A stretch of DNA of 61,566 bases, taken from NCBI GenBank assembly GCA_017421915.1, contig JAFOHG010000015.1, positions 1 to 61,566 on the forward strand. The letters are read 5' to 3'. The notes beneath the pieces were generated by a model. That model saw only the letters and a program-made list of their open reading frames with translations. It made no database searches and had not been told where the DNA came from. The position numbers and the translations under genes are program-made. This document shows, in pieces, positions 17,549-25,513 of this stretch. This DNA is from Cellulosilyticum sp. (GTDB taxonomy: Bacteria > Bacillota > Clostridia > Lachnospirales > Cellulosilyticaceae). Every line of letters begins with the position of its first letter. The first letter of the stretch is position 1.

Positions 17549-17593
17549 AAAAAATGTCTCTAGGTAGATTAATCTATCTTGAGACATTTTTTT
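17549..17593 (+). terminator. Strong terminator
   Basis: A near-perfect stem over about 22 bp (AAAAAATGTCTC with GAGACATTTTTT, continued by an AGGTAGATT / AATCTATCT inner stem), ending in seven T. Confidence 0.85.
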
Positions 17594-17683
17594 GTTTATT
17601 TTTACTTATTAAAGAAAATTGGGAAAAATTATTGTATAATAAGTAAGTAGATTATAAAAAAGTAGATTAGGTAGGTAACTAAC

Positions 17684-19318
17684 ATGAGAAGGGGCTTGGA
17701 ATTCATATTAATTATCTGTATATTATTGACCGTGCCTATATTAAGTTATGCAGCAAATACAAAGCCGATAGCACAGTTTAGGTTTGAAAAGCAAAGTTTT
17801 CAAGAAAATGAACCTATTAAAGCTATTGATGAAAGTTATAGTCCATCAGGTAATGAGATTGTAAAGCGTCAATGGAAATGTATAATAAATGGGAAGCAAA
17901 AAACGAGTGCAAACCTTACAGGGCTATTGAGTAATGTTAAAGCAGGTCAAATAGAAGTATTTTTACGTGTAAAAGATAGTAGTGGTAGTTGGAGTAATTG
18001 GGTAAGTAAGAAAATTAAGATTACTAAGCCTATTCCTTTAAAAATTACTCATTTTAAATCAGAACAAAGTATTTATAGCGTAGGTGAAAAATTACAACTT
18101 ACATATACTTATGATAATCCTAATGATTTGGAGATTAAAGGTCAGAGATGGCGTTATAGAAATTTATCTACAAATGGAAGTGTTATATCAAGTAAACCAA
18201 GATATTTAAAAAAGCCTGGTCTCTATGAAATAAGCTTGGAGATTCAAGATGAATGGGGAAATTGGTCCAATAAAGTAACTTGTAAAGTAAATGTATCCAA
18301 TAAAGTAATAGAGAGAAATGGGTATTATCTATTTGAAAAAGGGAAACAAGGTGACTTAATTGATGGATATATAGATAAAGACTACAATAGTTTTGATGAA
18401 TCCAATATAATAAGTATTCAGGACATACCAGGTACACTCATTATGAGTAATTCTCCTGAAAGTATTTACTCGAGTGGAATACTCTATAAAGATACAACAA
18501 ATGGTATAGGACGATTACTTGTACATCATCAAAACCGTACGCAGTATTCTAAAAAACTTATGATTCTTGTATCGACACCTGAAAGTGAACCTGTAACATT
18601 GAAAATATCTAATAAAGCAATAGCTGGACCAAATAAGCATATTTTGCAAACAGGACAAAATGCTGTTATTCAATATTTAAAAGGAAGTACAGCACAAAAT
18701 TATACGGTAAAACCAGGTGAGATGCTTTGTGTTTACGATAGTTCAACCTTGAAAGGTTGGAAGAGTGAGGAAGTTGTATCTGGAACATTAGACTTTGAAA
18801 GTACAGGACAAGTTATATGGCAGATCGTTGCAATGGATGAAAAATCTAGCATAGAGAATGTATCTATGCTAAAAGTATTAAATAGAGATGTACACAATAG
18901 AGGCACTTTTAATGTAATAGAAAGACAGTATATATTAGATTTAACAGGCATCACAAATCCAACGAAGCTTGTTTTAGGCAGAGAGCAAGAAGAGTGGTTA
19001 CAAGGGATAGATGTTTTAACAGGAGATACTATGTGGAATAAAGGTAATTATGGATTACCAATTAAAATTGTAATAAAGAATAGCGAAGATATGGGTGTTA
19101 TTGCTAATGCAAGAGGCGGTAACATATTAGGTGCATTAAAATGGAATCAAAGTAAGGTATTTAGTATTCCAAATGAAGATATTTTAAGTTCAAAGACAGT
19201 AGCAGCTTTAGTTGGAACCATTAAAGCTAATACGGACAATGAAATTATATATATGTTACCAAATGGTTCATCAGCACCAATGTTATTTGGGTTTATACCT
19301 AAGAATCAATGGAAGTAA
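17684..19318 (+). CDS. Secreted protein with two PKD-like repeats
   Basis: A 544-residue exported protein with a signal peptide (residues 1-23, cleavage after SYA). Two PKD/Ig-like repeats follow: residues 27-110, with DSSGSWSNWVSKKIKI, and 115-205, with DEWGNWSNKVTCKVNV. The end of each repeat shares the GxWSNWV/K pattern, so they are tandem homologues. The rest (about 215-544) is beta-rich, with no recognised catalytic motif or cell wall anchor. It may bind polysaccharide or other surface structures. There is no clear Shine-Dalgarno; GTAGGTAAC stands before the ATG. Confidence 0.75.
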   Translation: MRRGLEFILIICILLTVPILSYAANTKPIAQFRFEKQSFQENEPIKAIDESYSPSGNEIVKRQWKCIINGKQKTSANLTGLLSNVKAGQIEVFLRVKDSSGSWSNWVSKKIKITKPIPLKITHFKSEQSIYSVGEKLQLTYTYDNPNDLEIKGQRWRYRNLSTNGSVISSKPRYLKKPGLYEISLEIQDEWGNWSNKVTCKVNVSNKVIERNGYYLFEKGKQGDLIDGYIDKDYNSFDESNIISIQDIPGTLIMSNSPESIYSSGILYKDTTNGIGRLLVHHQNRTQYSKKLMILVSTPESEPVTLKISNKAIAGPNKHILQTGQNAVIQYLKGSTAQNYTVKPGEMLCVYDSSTLKGWKSEEVVSGTLDFESTGQVIWQIVAMDEKSSIENVSMLKVLNRDVHNRGTFNVIERQYILDLTGITNPTKLVLGREQEEWLQGIDVLTGDTMWNKGNYGLPIKIVIKNSEDMGVIANARGGNILGALKWNQSKVFSIPNEDILSSKTVAALVGTIKANTDNEIIYMLPNGSSAPMLFGFIPKNQWK

Positions 19319-19332
19319 AGGAGAGAAGAGTT

Positions 19333-19821
19333 ATGAAAATTATTTTATTAGTAGATATCCAAGAAGGATATATGAGAGAGGGGTTAAGAACTTTACCAAA
19401 AGATATTGAAAAACATATAAAAAATTATGATTATGACGTAGTTATTGCAACACGCTTTATTAATAAGAATGATTCATTACACAAAGCAGATATTCATATT
19501 AAAGATATGACAGTATTTAGCAGTAAAGCTAAATTAGTAGAACCAATTGAAAAAATTTCAGATTTTGTACTCATGAAATCAACTTATACAAGTTTAACAG
19601 AAGATGTAGTCAAGCTTTTAGAAAAAAATCAAGTTAAACAAGTTTATATAGCAGGATTAAATACAGAGACAAGTATTTTGGCAACAGCTTTTGATTTATT
19701 TGATAAGGGAATTAAGCCGGTGATTTTATCACACCTGTGTAATTCAGTAAATGGTCAAGAGATTAATAAGGCAGCTCTTGATATATTAAGAAAGGCTGTA
19801 GGGGATGAATGTGTTTTATAG
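19333..19821 (+). CDS. Isochorismatase-fold protein lacking the catalytic cysteine
   Basis: A 162-residue cysteine-hydrolase fold protein (isochorismatase/nicotinamidase type). Asp8 (LLVDIQEG) and Lys82 (LMKSTYTS) of the triad are present, but the position of the nucleophile Cys in the usual TdxCVxxTA motif is Ser114 (NTETSILATAFD). It may be inactive or have changed chemistry. The start at 19333 is chosen because AAGGAGAG lies just upstream; the frame also opens inside the preceding gene. It follows the secreted protein by 14 bases and is probably in the same operon. Confidence 0.8.
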   Translation: MKIILLVDIQEGYMREGLRTLPKDIEKHIKNYDYDVVIATRFINKNDSLHKADIHIKDMTVFSSKAKLVEPIEKISDFVLMKSTYTSLTEDVVKLLEKNQVKQVYIAGLNTETSILATAFDLFDKGIKPVILSHLCNSVNGQEINKAALDILRKAVGDECVL

Positions 19822-19864
19822 TCTTATGATTGGAAAGGGTAAATAGGAGATATAAGATAAAATG

Positions 19865-19919
19865 ATAAATAAAAAGGTAGGGGCATACTGTATCGCAAGG
19901 ACCCCTACCTTTTATTTAT
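19865..19919. terminator. Bidirectional terminator
   Basis: ATAAATAAAAAGGTAGGGG pairs with CCCCTACCTTTTATTTAT (one bulge) around a loop of about 18 bases; it separates converging genes. Confidence 0.85.
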
Positions 19920-19932
19920 TATGAAAATACAT

Positions 19933-20673
19933 TCAATCAAGCTCTACTAGATGTTTATAATAACGTTTAGGCATCCAAGAATTTTGTAATCTTGGATTTT
20001 TACGTTCAGCAATAGTAGTGGCTTTATAGTAAGTTTTAAAGAGCTCTTCGAAGTTATCCCTTATTTCAGCTTTGGCTAGTTGATGTGAATCTTCTATAGA
20101 AAGATAGCTTATATAAATTTCTTGCTGATTATAAATCATAGCACAATGTCGCTTTTGATCGTGAATGATAAAATTTTGGTCAGAAAAACGCTTCTTAAAA
20201 TGCCCCATCATAAGGGGAAGAATATTATGATTAGGTTCAATAGCTGCATAAAATGTTAGAGGACCAATTTCCTTAAAACGAACAAAACCATAAAAACGAT
20301 GGACTTCCTTCCATACACGTTTACAGGTTAAATCAACAGTTCGAATAATATCATTATTTTTAGCCAGATTAATATCATCTCCATAGTGATAACAAAGTTT
20401 AATATATTTTAGTCCCAGTGTTTCTGATTCAACTTCATCACTTAGATAGATATTGTAAAGATTATCTAAGGTACTATAAGAAAGTTTAGTAAGAATGCTT
20501 TGATAAACTCTTTCTGATTTATCTTCTTCTGTAGTAATATATTTAGAAGTAGTAAGTAAAGAGGGAGAGTAAGTAAGCTCTTTGTAAATGCGTACCTCTT
20601 CTTTTAAGGGATAGGCGTAAAAGAGGGTTGTTAAGTAGCCGCTAAAGCTACCATCATATAAATAATCTAACAT
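19933..20673 (-). CDS. TIGR03915-type putative DNA metabolism/repair protein
   Basis: A 246-residue protein of the family found linked to the radical SAM DNA repair protein (TIGR03915, DUF4130-like). It opens with LDYLYDGSFSGYLTTLF and has the conserved middle VRTVDLTCKRVWKEVHRFYGFVRFKE, then YAAIEPNHNILPLMMGHFKKRF and the C-terminal KNPRLQNSWMPKRYYKHLVE, all in the family's order. Some relatives carry an extra uracil-DNA glycosylase domain, which is absent here. AAGGAG stands 7 bases before the ATG, and the gene lies 24 bases behind its radical SAM partner. Molecular function is unproven. Confidence 0.85.
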   Translation of the reverse strand: MLDYLYDGSFSGYLTTLFYAYPLKEEVRIYKELTYSPSLLTTSKYITTEEDKSERVYQSILTKLSYSTLDNLYNIYLSDEVESETLGLKYIKLCYHYGDDINLAKNNDIIRTVDLTCKRVWKEVHRFYGFVRFKEIGPLTFYAAIEPNHNILPLMMGHFKKRFSDQNFIIHDQKRHCAMIYNQQEIYISYLSIEDSHQLAKAEIRDNFEELFKTYYKATTIAERKNPRLQNSWMPKRYYKHLVELD

Positions 20674-20697
20674 AACAGTTCTCCTTATTCCAAAATG

Positions 20698-22047
20698 TTA
20701 TAATTCGCCTGTTAAAGCAGTAGGGGTATCTTCTAGTAAAATTGTAGATTTATTAAGTGGTTGATTAAGAGATAAGTTAGAGCTAGGTAAAAAGTTAAGT
20801 GAAAATAAACTAAGCTGTTCATAAGGGTTATTTTCTTCTAGAAGCATTGTTTGAGGTGTAAGTATACGACGAATTTTAGACTCATCTATATCTACTATAC
20901 CGTAATATTTAGTATTACAAGTGATAAAGTATTGGGCACGCTTTAGGACAATTCCTAATTTTTTTAAATCATCAAATTGTAGAGGGGCAAGCCTTCTACT
21001 ACTTACAATTTTTTGAGCACCTCTAACACCAATACCTGGTACACGAAGTAACATGTGATAAGGAGCTTTATTAACTTCTATAGGAAAAAGATGTAGGTTA
21101 TTAAGTGCCCATGAAGTTTTAGGATCTAAATAGGTGTCAAAATGAGGATGTTTTTCATCTAGAAGCTCATTGGCTTTAAAGCCATAATAGCGTAATAACC
21201 AATCCCCTTGATAAAGTCGATGTTCTCTAAGTGTAGGAGGAGAGATAAGGTCAGGAAGATTTTTCCCTTTATTAACAGGTGTATAGGCGGAATAATAAAC
21301 CCTTTTTAAACTATATTTTTGATATAACTTTTCACTTAGACTTAAAATGTTTAAGTCAGAATCAGGAGTAGCACCAATAATAAGTTGAGTACTTTGGCCT
21401 CCCGGAACAAAAACAGGTGCTTTTTTAAATTTTTTGCGTTCTTCTAAATGCATAAGTTGATTTTGTTTAATATCTTTCATAGGTTTAAAGATTTCTTCTT
21501 TTTTCTTATCAGGAGCAAGAAGTTTAAGAGAGGCATCTGAAGGAAGTTCAATATTGACGCTCATACGATCAGCATAAAGACCTGCCTCATGGATAAGTTC
21601 CTCACTAGCGCCAGGAATGGCTTTCAGATGGATATAACCTCCAAAATGATACTCATTTCGAAGCTTTTTTACCACTTGTGTTAGCATTTCCATTGTATGA
21701 TTAGGATTTTGGATAATGGCAGAACTTAAAAAAAGACCTTCTATATAGTTTCGCCTATAAAAGTTAATGGTCAGTTCTACAATCTCATTTACAGTAAAAG
21801 CAGCTCTTTCTACATGATTGGAGCGTTTATTAATACAGTAAGCACAGTCATAAATACAATAGTTAGTCATAAGAATTTTAAGTAGAGAAATACATCTACC
21901 ATCAGGCGTAAAACTATGACATATTCCCGCATTTTCGGTAGAACCTAATTGGCCTTGTACACTTTTTCGACGAGAACCTGAAGACGAACAGGATACATCA
22001 TATTTAGCTGCATCAGATAAAATACGCAATTTTTCTTTAAGATCCAT
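20698..22047 (-). CDS. Putative DNA modification/repair radical SAM protein (TIGR03916-type)
   Basis: A 449-residue radical SAM enzyme. The 4Fe-4S motif is C-IYD-C-AY-C (CX3CX2C) near residue 70, after a conserved N-terminal SGSRRKS/GICHSFTPDGRC segment. A helix-hairpin-helix DNA-binding motif (LLRVPGIGVRGAQKIVSSR) is at about residue 320. The family is thought to act on DNA bases or nucleic acid damage, but the substrate is unknown. The start at 22047 is chosen because AAGGTGA lies about 5 bases upstream; a GTG at 22056 sits inside that site. A perfect LexA box overlaps its promoter, so it is probably SOS-induced with its partner. Confidence 0.9.
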   Translation of the reverse strand: MDLKEKLRILSDAAKYDVSCSSSGSRRKSVQGQLGSTENAGICHSFTPDGRCISLLKILMTNYCIYDCAYCINKRSNHVERAAFTVNEIVELTINFYRRNYIEGLFLSSAIIQNPNHTMEMLTQVVKKLRNEYHFGGYIHLKAIPGASEELIHEAGLYADRMSVNIELPSDASLKLLAPDKKKEEIFKPMKDIKQNQLMHLEERKKFKKAPVFVPGGQSTQLIIGATPDSDLNILSLSEKLYQKYSLKRVYYSAYTPVNKGKNLPDLISPPTLREHRLYQGDWLLRYYGFKANELLDEKHPHFDTYLDPKTSWALNNLHLFPIEVNKAPYHMLLRVPGIGVRGAQKIVSSRRLAPLQFDDLKKLGIVLKRAQYFITCNTKYYGIVDIDESKIRRILTPQTMLLEENNPYEQLSLFSLNFLPSSNLSLNQPLNKSTILLEDTPTALTGEL

Positions 22048-22078
22048 TTTAATCACCTTATTTACATATATAAATTAC

Positions 22079-22121
22079 AGAACATATGTTCTATATTAAC
22101 CTATAAAATGATTTAATTCAA
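22079..22121 (-). promoter_or_regulatory. Promoter with LexA (SOS) box
   Basis: On the reverse strand TTGAAT (22121-22116) and TAATAT (22098-22093) are 17 bases apart. Directly downstream, over the expected start point, lies the palindrome AGAACATATGTTCT (22092-22079), which contains GAACATATGTTC and fits the Gram-positive LexA/DinR consensus GAAC-N4-GTTC exactly. The box is 32 bases before the radical SAM start codon. Confidence 0.85.
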
Positions 22122-22300
22122 GATACAAATATAGTAAATATAGATTTCATAAATAAGAATTATAGTTATTCATCAATTTTATGAATGTGAAATCATTAAG
22201 AGAAGCTAAACTAAATGGATGAATCACTTAAGTTTATAATTGGTTTCTCTATAGGTGTATAAGAAGATTAAATTTTAAATAAGATAAAAGGAGAGAGAAA

Positions 22301-22732
22301 ATGATTATTAGAAAAATAAGAGAAGAAGACTTAGCAGATTTAAGAGAACTTTATATAGCACTATGCGATGAGGAAATTAGTTTAGAAGGAATAAAGAAGG
22401 CATTTAAACGTATGGAAAAAAATGAAGATTATTATTTGTTAGGTGCTGAGATAGATGGAAAAATTGTAGGGACATTAATGGGCATTGTTTGCTGTGATGT
22501 AGCAAGTGAAAATAAAAACTTTATGACCATAGAGAATGTAGTTGTTTTAGAAGCGTATAGGGGCAAGGGAGTTTGTAAAAAATTATTTTATAGTGTAGAA
22601 GAAATTGCAAAGGAAAATGAGTGTACTTATGTGTATCTTGTATCAGGTGCACATAGAAAAGAAGCACATGCTTTATATGAAGCATTAGGCTATGCTAAGG
22701 AGGGGGCAAAAGGATTTAGAAAACACTTTTAA
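22301..22732 (+). CDS. GNAT family N-acetyltransferase
   Basis: A 143-residue single GNAT domain. The acetyl-CoA-binding segment VVLEAYRGKGVCKKLFYSVEEIA carries the RGxGxxxxL version of the Q/RxxGxG/A motif, and the last part, YVYLVSGAHRKEAHALYEALGY, is typical. The substrate (amine, amino acid or ribosomal protein) cannot be inferred. AAAGGAGAG precedes the ATG. The gene stands alone, divergent from the radical SAM pair. Confidence 0.88.
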   Translation: MIIRKIREEDLADLRELYIALCDEEISLEGIKKAFKRMEKNEDYYLLGAEIDGKIVGTLMGIVCCDVASENKNFMTIENVVVLEAYRGKGVCKKLFYSVEEIAKENECTYVYLVSGAHRKEAHALYEALGYAKEGAKGFRKHF

Positions 22733-22774
22733 GCAATATAAAACAAATGAAAATAGGAGTTTATAAATAAAAGA

Positions 22775-23521
22775 ATGATGAAAAAGAATCTACCAACCCT
22801 TGAAAAGTATCTAGAAAGTATAAAAAATTTACCTGTAAAAAGTAAATATACCAAGGAAGAGCTGTTAGTTCCTGAGCTATTAGTTGAGCGTGATGGGCAA
22901 ATTGAATTATATTATGCAGCACATAATGAATCTTTTAATACTAAAGCTAAAGTCTTTATGATTGGCATTACTCCAGGTTTTGCACAAATGGAAAAATCTA
23001 TAATAGCATGTAAAAAAGCAATAGAAGAAGAAAAAACATTGTCCGAAATACCTTATATTTGTAAAAAAGAAGGACGTTTTGCAGGTACGTTAAGAAGAAA
23101 TATTAGTACAATGTTAGATGAACTTGAGTTAAATAAGTATTTAGAGCTTGAGTCAACAATGGAGTTATTTGAAATGAGAGATGACCTGTTGCATACAACA
23201 TCACTTATTCCATTTCCCACATTTGTAAAAGGAAAAAATTATACAGGTCATAGTCCAGAGCTTATTAAAAATGAACAGCTTATGGCATATGTAAGAGCTA
23301 ATATGGATAGGCAAGTAGATATGCTTCAAGAGGCATTATATATCCCTATGGGAAGATGTGTAGAGGAAGTGCTAAAAATTTACATTAGTGAAGGAAAACT
23401 AAGAGAAGAACAATGTTTAATAGGTTTTCCGCATCCATCAGGTGCGAATGTAAATAGAAAAAAACAGTTTGATGAAGAAAAAGAACAGATGATGTTTAAA
23501 ATTACACAATTCTATTTATAA
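22775..23521 (+). CDS. Uracil-DNA glycosylase superfamily protein
   Basis: A 248-residue protein with the two family loops: VFMIGITPGFAQ (motif 1, GxxPGxxQ) at about residue 65 and IGFPHPSGANVNRK (HPS loop) at about residue 220. It is longer than ordinary UDGs and belongs to an uncharacterized branch. Glycosylase activity is likely but unproven; motif 1 lacks the Glu/Asp typical of UDG families 1 and 4. A near-Shine-Dalgarno AGGAG is rather far (about 16 bases) from the ATG. It stands some 700 bases from the radical SAM repair genes, whose family is often linked to UDGs. Confidence 0.72.
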   Translation: MMKKNLPTLEKYLESIKNLPVKSKYTKEELLVPELLVERDGQIELYYAAHNESFNTKAKVFMIGITPGFAQMEKSIIACKKAIEEEKTLSEIPYICKKEGRFAGTLRRNISTMLDELELNKYLELESTMELFEMRDDLLHTTSLIPFPTFVKGKNYTGHSPELIKNEQLMAYVRANMDRQVDMLQEALYIPMGRCVEEVLKIYISEGKLREEQCLIGFPHPSGANVNRKKQFDEEKEQMMFKITQFYL

Positions 23522-23574
23522 TATGAGGGTGCTAAAGGTTTTATAGTGGACGAAAGGTGAGGTCGTACCAACAA

Positions 23575-23621
23575 AAAAGAACATTTTATGATTATGTGAA
23601 GTAATCATAAAATGTTCTTTT
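23575..23621. terminator. Bidirectional terminator
   Basis: AAAAGAACATTTTATGATTA (23575-23594) pairs perfectly with the complementary arm at 23602-23621, followed by TTG. It lies between converging genes. Confidence 0.85.
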
Positions 23622-23656
23622 TTGTGTATTTTTATAAACTCAATATAGTTCTTATT

Positions 23657-24718
23657 TTAGGCTAGAGCTGTGTTGATTTCAGTAAAAATTTCATTTACAT
23701 GTTCTAATTTATTTGCTTTATAGGCATTACTTCCACAGAAAAGGAGCGCTTCATCAATATTGCCATGAGCTGCTGCAATTAAAGCGTTAGAAATACAATA
23801 AGGGATAGAATTGACAGAACACTTCTCTAAACATTGATAACGGCAAACTTTATTGCCAGGAGGAGACTGAATAAAAGAATTTAGAATAGCTCTACCAGGC
23901 ATTCCTACTGGACTTTTTATAATACCAATATCTTCTTTTTTAGCTTTAATATACGATTCTTTATAAGCCATAGGGGCATCGCATTCATAGGTTGTGACAA
24001 AGCGTGTTGCCATTTGAACACCATCACTACCAGAATCTAAAGCATGCTTAACATCCTCACCAGTATAAAATCCACCAGCAACAATAAGAGGAATTTTTCT
24101 TTGATATTTTTCTTCGAAAGGAATAACTACTTTTTTTACATCTTTTAAAATTTCTAGTATATCAAGTTTTTCTTTAAGCATTTCTATAGAAAAACCTAAG
24201 TGTCCACCAGCCAGAGGGCCTTCAATAACGAGTGCATCAGGTGCAACTTGATGCTTCTTATCCCACATTTTACAGATAACATCTGCTGCTTTGCCAGAAG
24301 AAACAATTGGAACAAGTTTGGTTGCATGATTTGCATTAGTAGCTTGTCTAGCATATAGAGGCAAGTTAATAGGTAATCCGGCTCCTGAGATGATTAAGTC
24401 AGTACCTGCATTTATGGCACTTTGAACCATCTCTTTATAATGTTTTAAAGCAACCATAATATTAACACCTATAATACCATTAGGTGCAAGTTTTTTTGCC
24501 TGAGTAATCTCTGATATTAGTGCGCGCTTATTAGCCTCTAAAGTATGGCTTAGAAAATCGGGTTCTTTATAGCCAACTTGAGCAGATGAAATAATACCAA
24601 TTCCACCTTCAGCAGCAACATGACCAGCTAACTGATGAAGAGAAATACCTACGCCCATCCCACCTTGAATAATAGGAAGTTTTGGAATAAGACCATTCAT
24701 ATCTAGGGTGTGATTCAT
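23657..24718 (-). CDS. Nitronate monooxygenase / FabK-like FMN oxidoreductase
   Basis: A 353-residue FMN-dependent TIM barrel of the nitronate monooxygenase family, related to FabK. Visible are the N-terminal PIIQGGMGVGISLHQLAGHVA, the glycine-rich SGAGLP, the GPLAGGHLGF loop with the conserved His, VAGGFYTG plus DGVQMATRF for FMN phosphate binding, and a C-terminal cysteine cluster (CRYQCLEKC). It is paralogous to fabK in the divergent operon. Its promoter is covered by FabT-type operators, so a role near lipid metabolism (an accessory enoyl reductase or detoxifying enzyme) is plausible; nitronate oxidation is the family default. Confidence 0.85.
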   Translation of the reverse strand: MNHTLDMNGLIPKLPIIQGGMGVGISLHQLAGHVAAEGGIGIISSAQVGYKEPDFLSHTLEANKRALISEITQAKKLAPNGIIGVNIMVALKHYKEMVQSAINAGTDLIISGAGLPINLPLYARQATNANHATKLVPIVSSGKAADVICKMWDKKHQVAPDALVIEGPLAGGHLGFSIEMLKEKLDILEILKDVKKVVIPFEEKYQRKIPLIVAGGFYTGEDVKHALDSGSDGVQMATRFVTTYECDAPMAYKESYIKAKKEDIGIIKSPVGMPGRAILNSFIQSPPGNKVCRYQCLEKCSVNSIPYCISNALIAAAHGNIDEALLFCGSNAYKANKLEHVNEIFTEINTALA

Positions 24719-24807
24719 TTTTTTGTCACCTCGTTTAATTTATTGAAATATGATAATAGGCTAATTAGTGAGATTTAGATGAGAGTGAAAGGAAAGTTAT
24801 TAAAAAA

Positions 24808-24873
24808 TAGTTTGATATTTAAGTAAAAATAGTTTGATATTCAAAGTATAGGGATGATACATTGTGTTGTCAA
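24808..24873 (-). promoter_or_regulatory. Reverse-strand promoter with two FabT-type operators
   Basis: On the reverse strand TTGACA (24873-24868), a 17-base spacer and TATACT (24850-24845) form a consensus promoter for the nitronate monooxygenase gene. The operator TAGTTTGATATTCAAAGTA (24830-24848) overlaps its -10 box and a second, less perfect copy, TAGTTTGATATTTAAGTA, lies at 24808-24825 downstream of the start point. Confidence 0.8.
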
Positions 24874-24909
24874 TATATAAAATAAAATAAATTAATTTTA
24901 AATTGTGTA

Positions 24910-24969
24910 TTGACATTATTTTCTAATAATAATATACTTTGAACATAAAATAGTTTGAATTTCAAAGTA
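24910..24969 (+). promoter_or_regulatory. fab operon promoter with FabT-type operator
   Basis: TTGACA (24910-24915), a 17-base spacer and TATACT (24933-24938) form a consensus promoter. A half site TACTTTGAA (24935-24943) overlaps the -10 box and a full palindromic site TAGTTTGAATTTCAAAGTA (24951-24969) sits at the start point. The pattern AGTTTGA-N3-TCAAACT is that of streptococcal FabT sites. Confidence 0.82.
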
Positions 24970-25054
24970 ATCTAGAATTTTGTTTAAGACAATGTTTTTG
25001 ATTCTTTGAAAGCAGTTTTGTACATACAAGAAGAAGAGTGTGGGAGGAAAAGCA

Positions 25055-25501
25055 TTGCAAAAGGCAGAGAGACTAATTAATGACTTACTAGTAGATTCTT
25101 TTAATAAAATTACAGCTATTGAGAAGGATGCTTTAAAAAAAGGTCCTTTAAATGATTTAACAATTAATGAACTTCATGCCATTGAAGCCATAGGGCTAGA
25201 AGGTGGAACAATGACAGAAACAGCTAAGAAGCTTAATGTAACAGTGGGAACCCTTACAACTATGGTAAATCACTTAGTAAAAAAAGAGTATGTAGAACGT
25301 GTAAGCAATGAAGAAGATAGGCGTATTGTTAAATTAATGCTTACAAGAAAAGGAAAGTTGGGTTATAGATTACATGATCGCTTTCATTACGTAATGATAA
25401 AAAATATGTTGGCTGATATTAATGAGAGTGAGTATGAAATATTGATTCGAGCGCTTGGTGCTTTGGATCGCTTTATAAAAGAAACCTATGAAAAGATTTA
25501 A
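25055..25501 (+). CDS. fabT: MarR-family repressor of fatty acid synthesis
   Basis: A 148-residue MarR protein at the head of the fatty acid operon. The winged helix lies at about residues 35-105 (MTETAKKLNVTVGTLTTMVNHL, then the wing SNEEDRRIVKLMLTRKG). FabT represses fab genes when charged with long-chain acyl-ACP. The start is TTG at 25055, chosen because GGGAGG lies 7 bases upstream; the in-frame GTG at 25040 sits before that site. Palindromic sites at both divergent promoters suggest autoregulation and control of the neighbour. Confidence 0.88.
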   Translation: MQKAERLINDLLVDSFNKITAIEKDALKKGPLNDLTINELHAIEAIGLEGGTMTETAKKLNVTVGTLTTMVNHLVKKEYVERVSNEEDRRIVKLMLTRKGKLGYRLHDRFHYVMIKNMLADINESEYEILIRALGALDRFIKETYEKI

Positions 25502-25513
25502 GGAGAAAATCAT

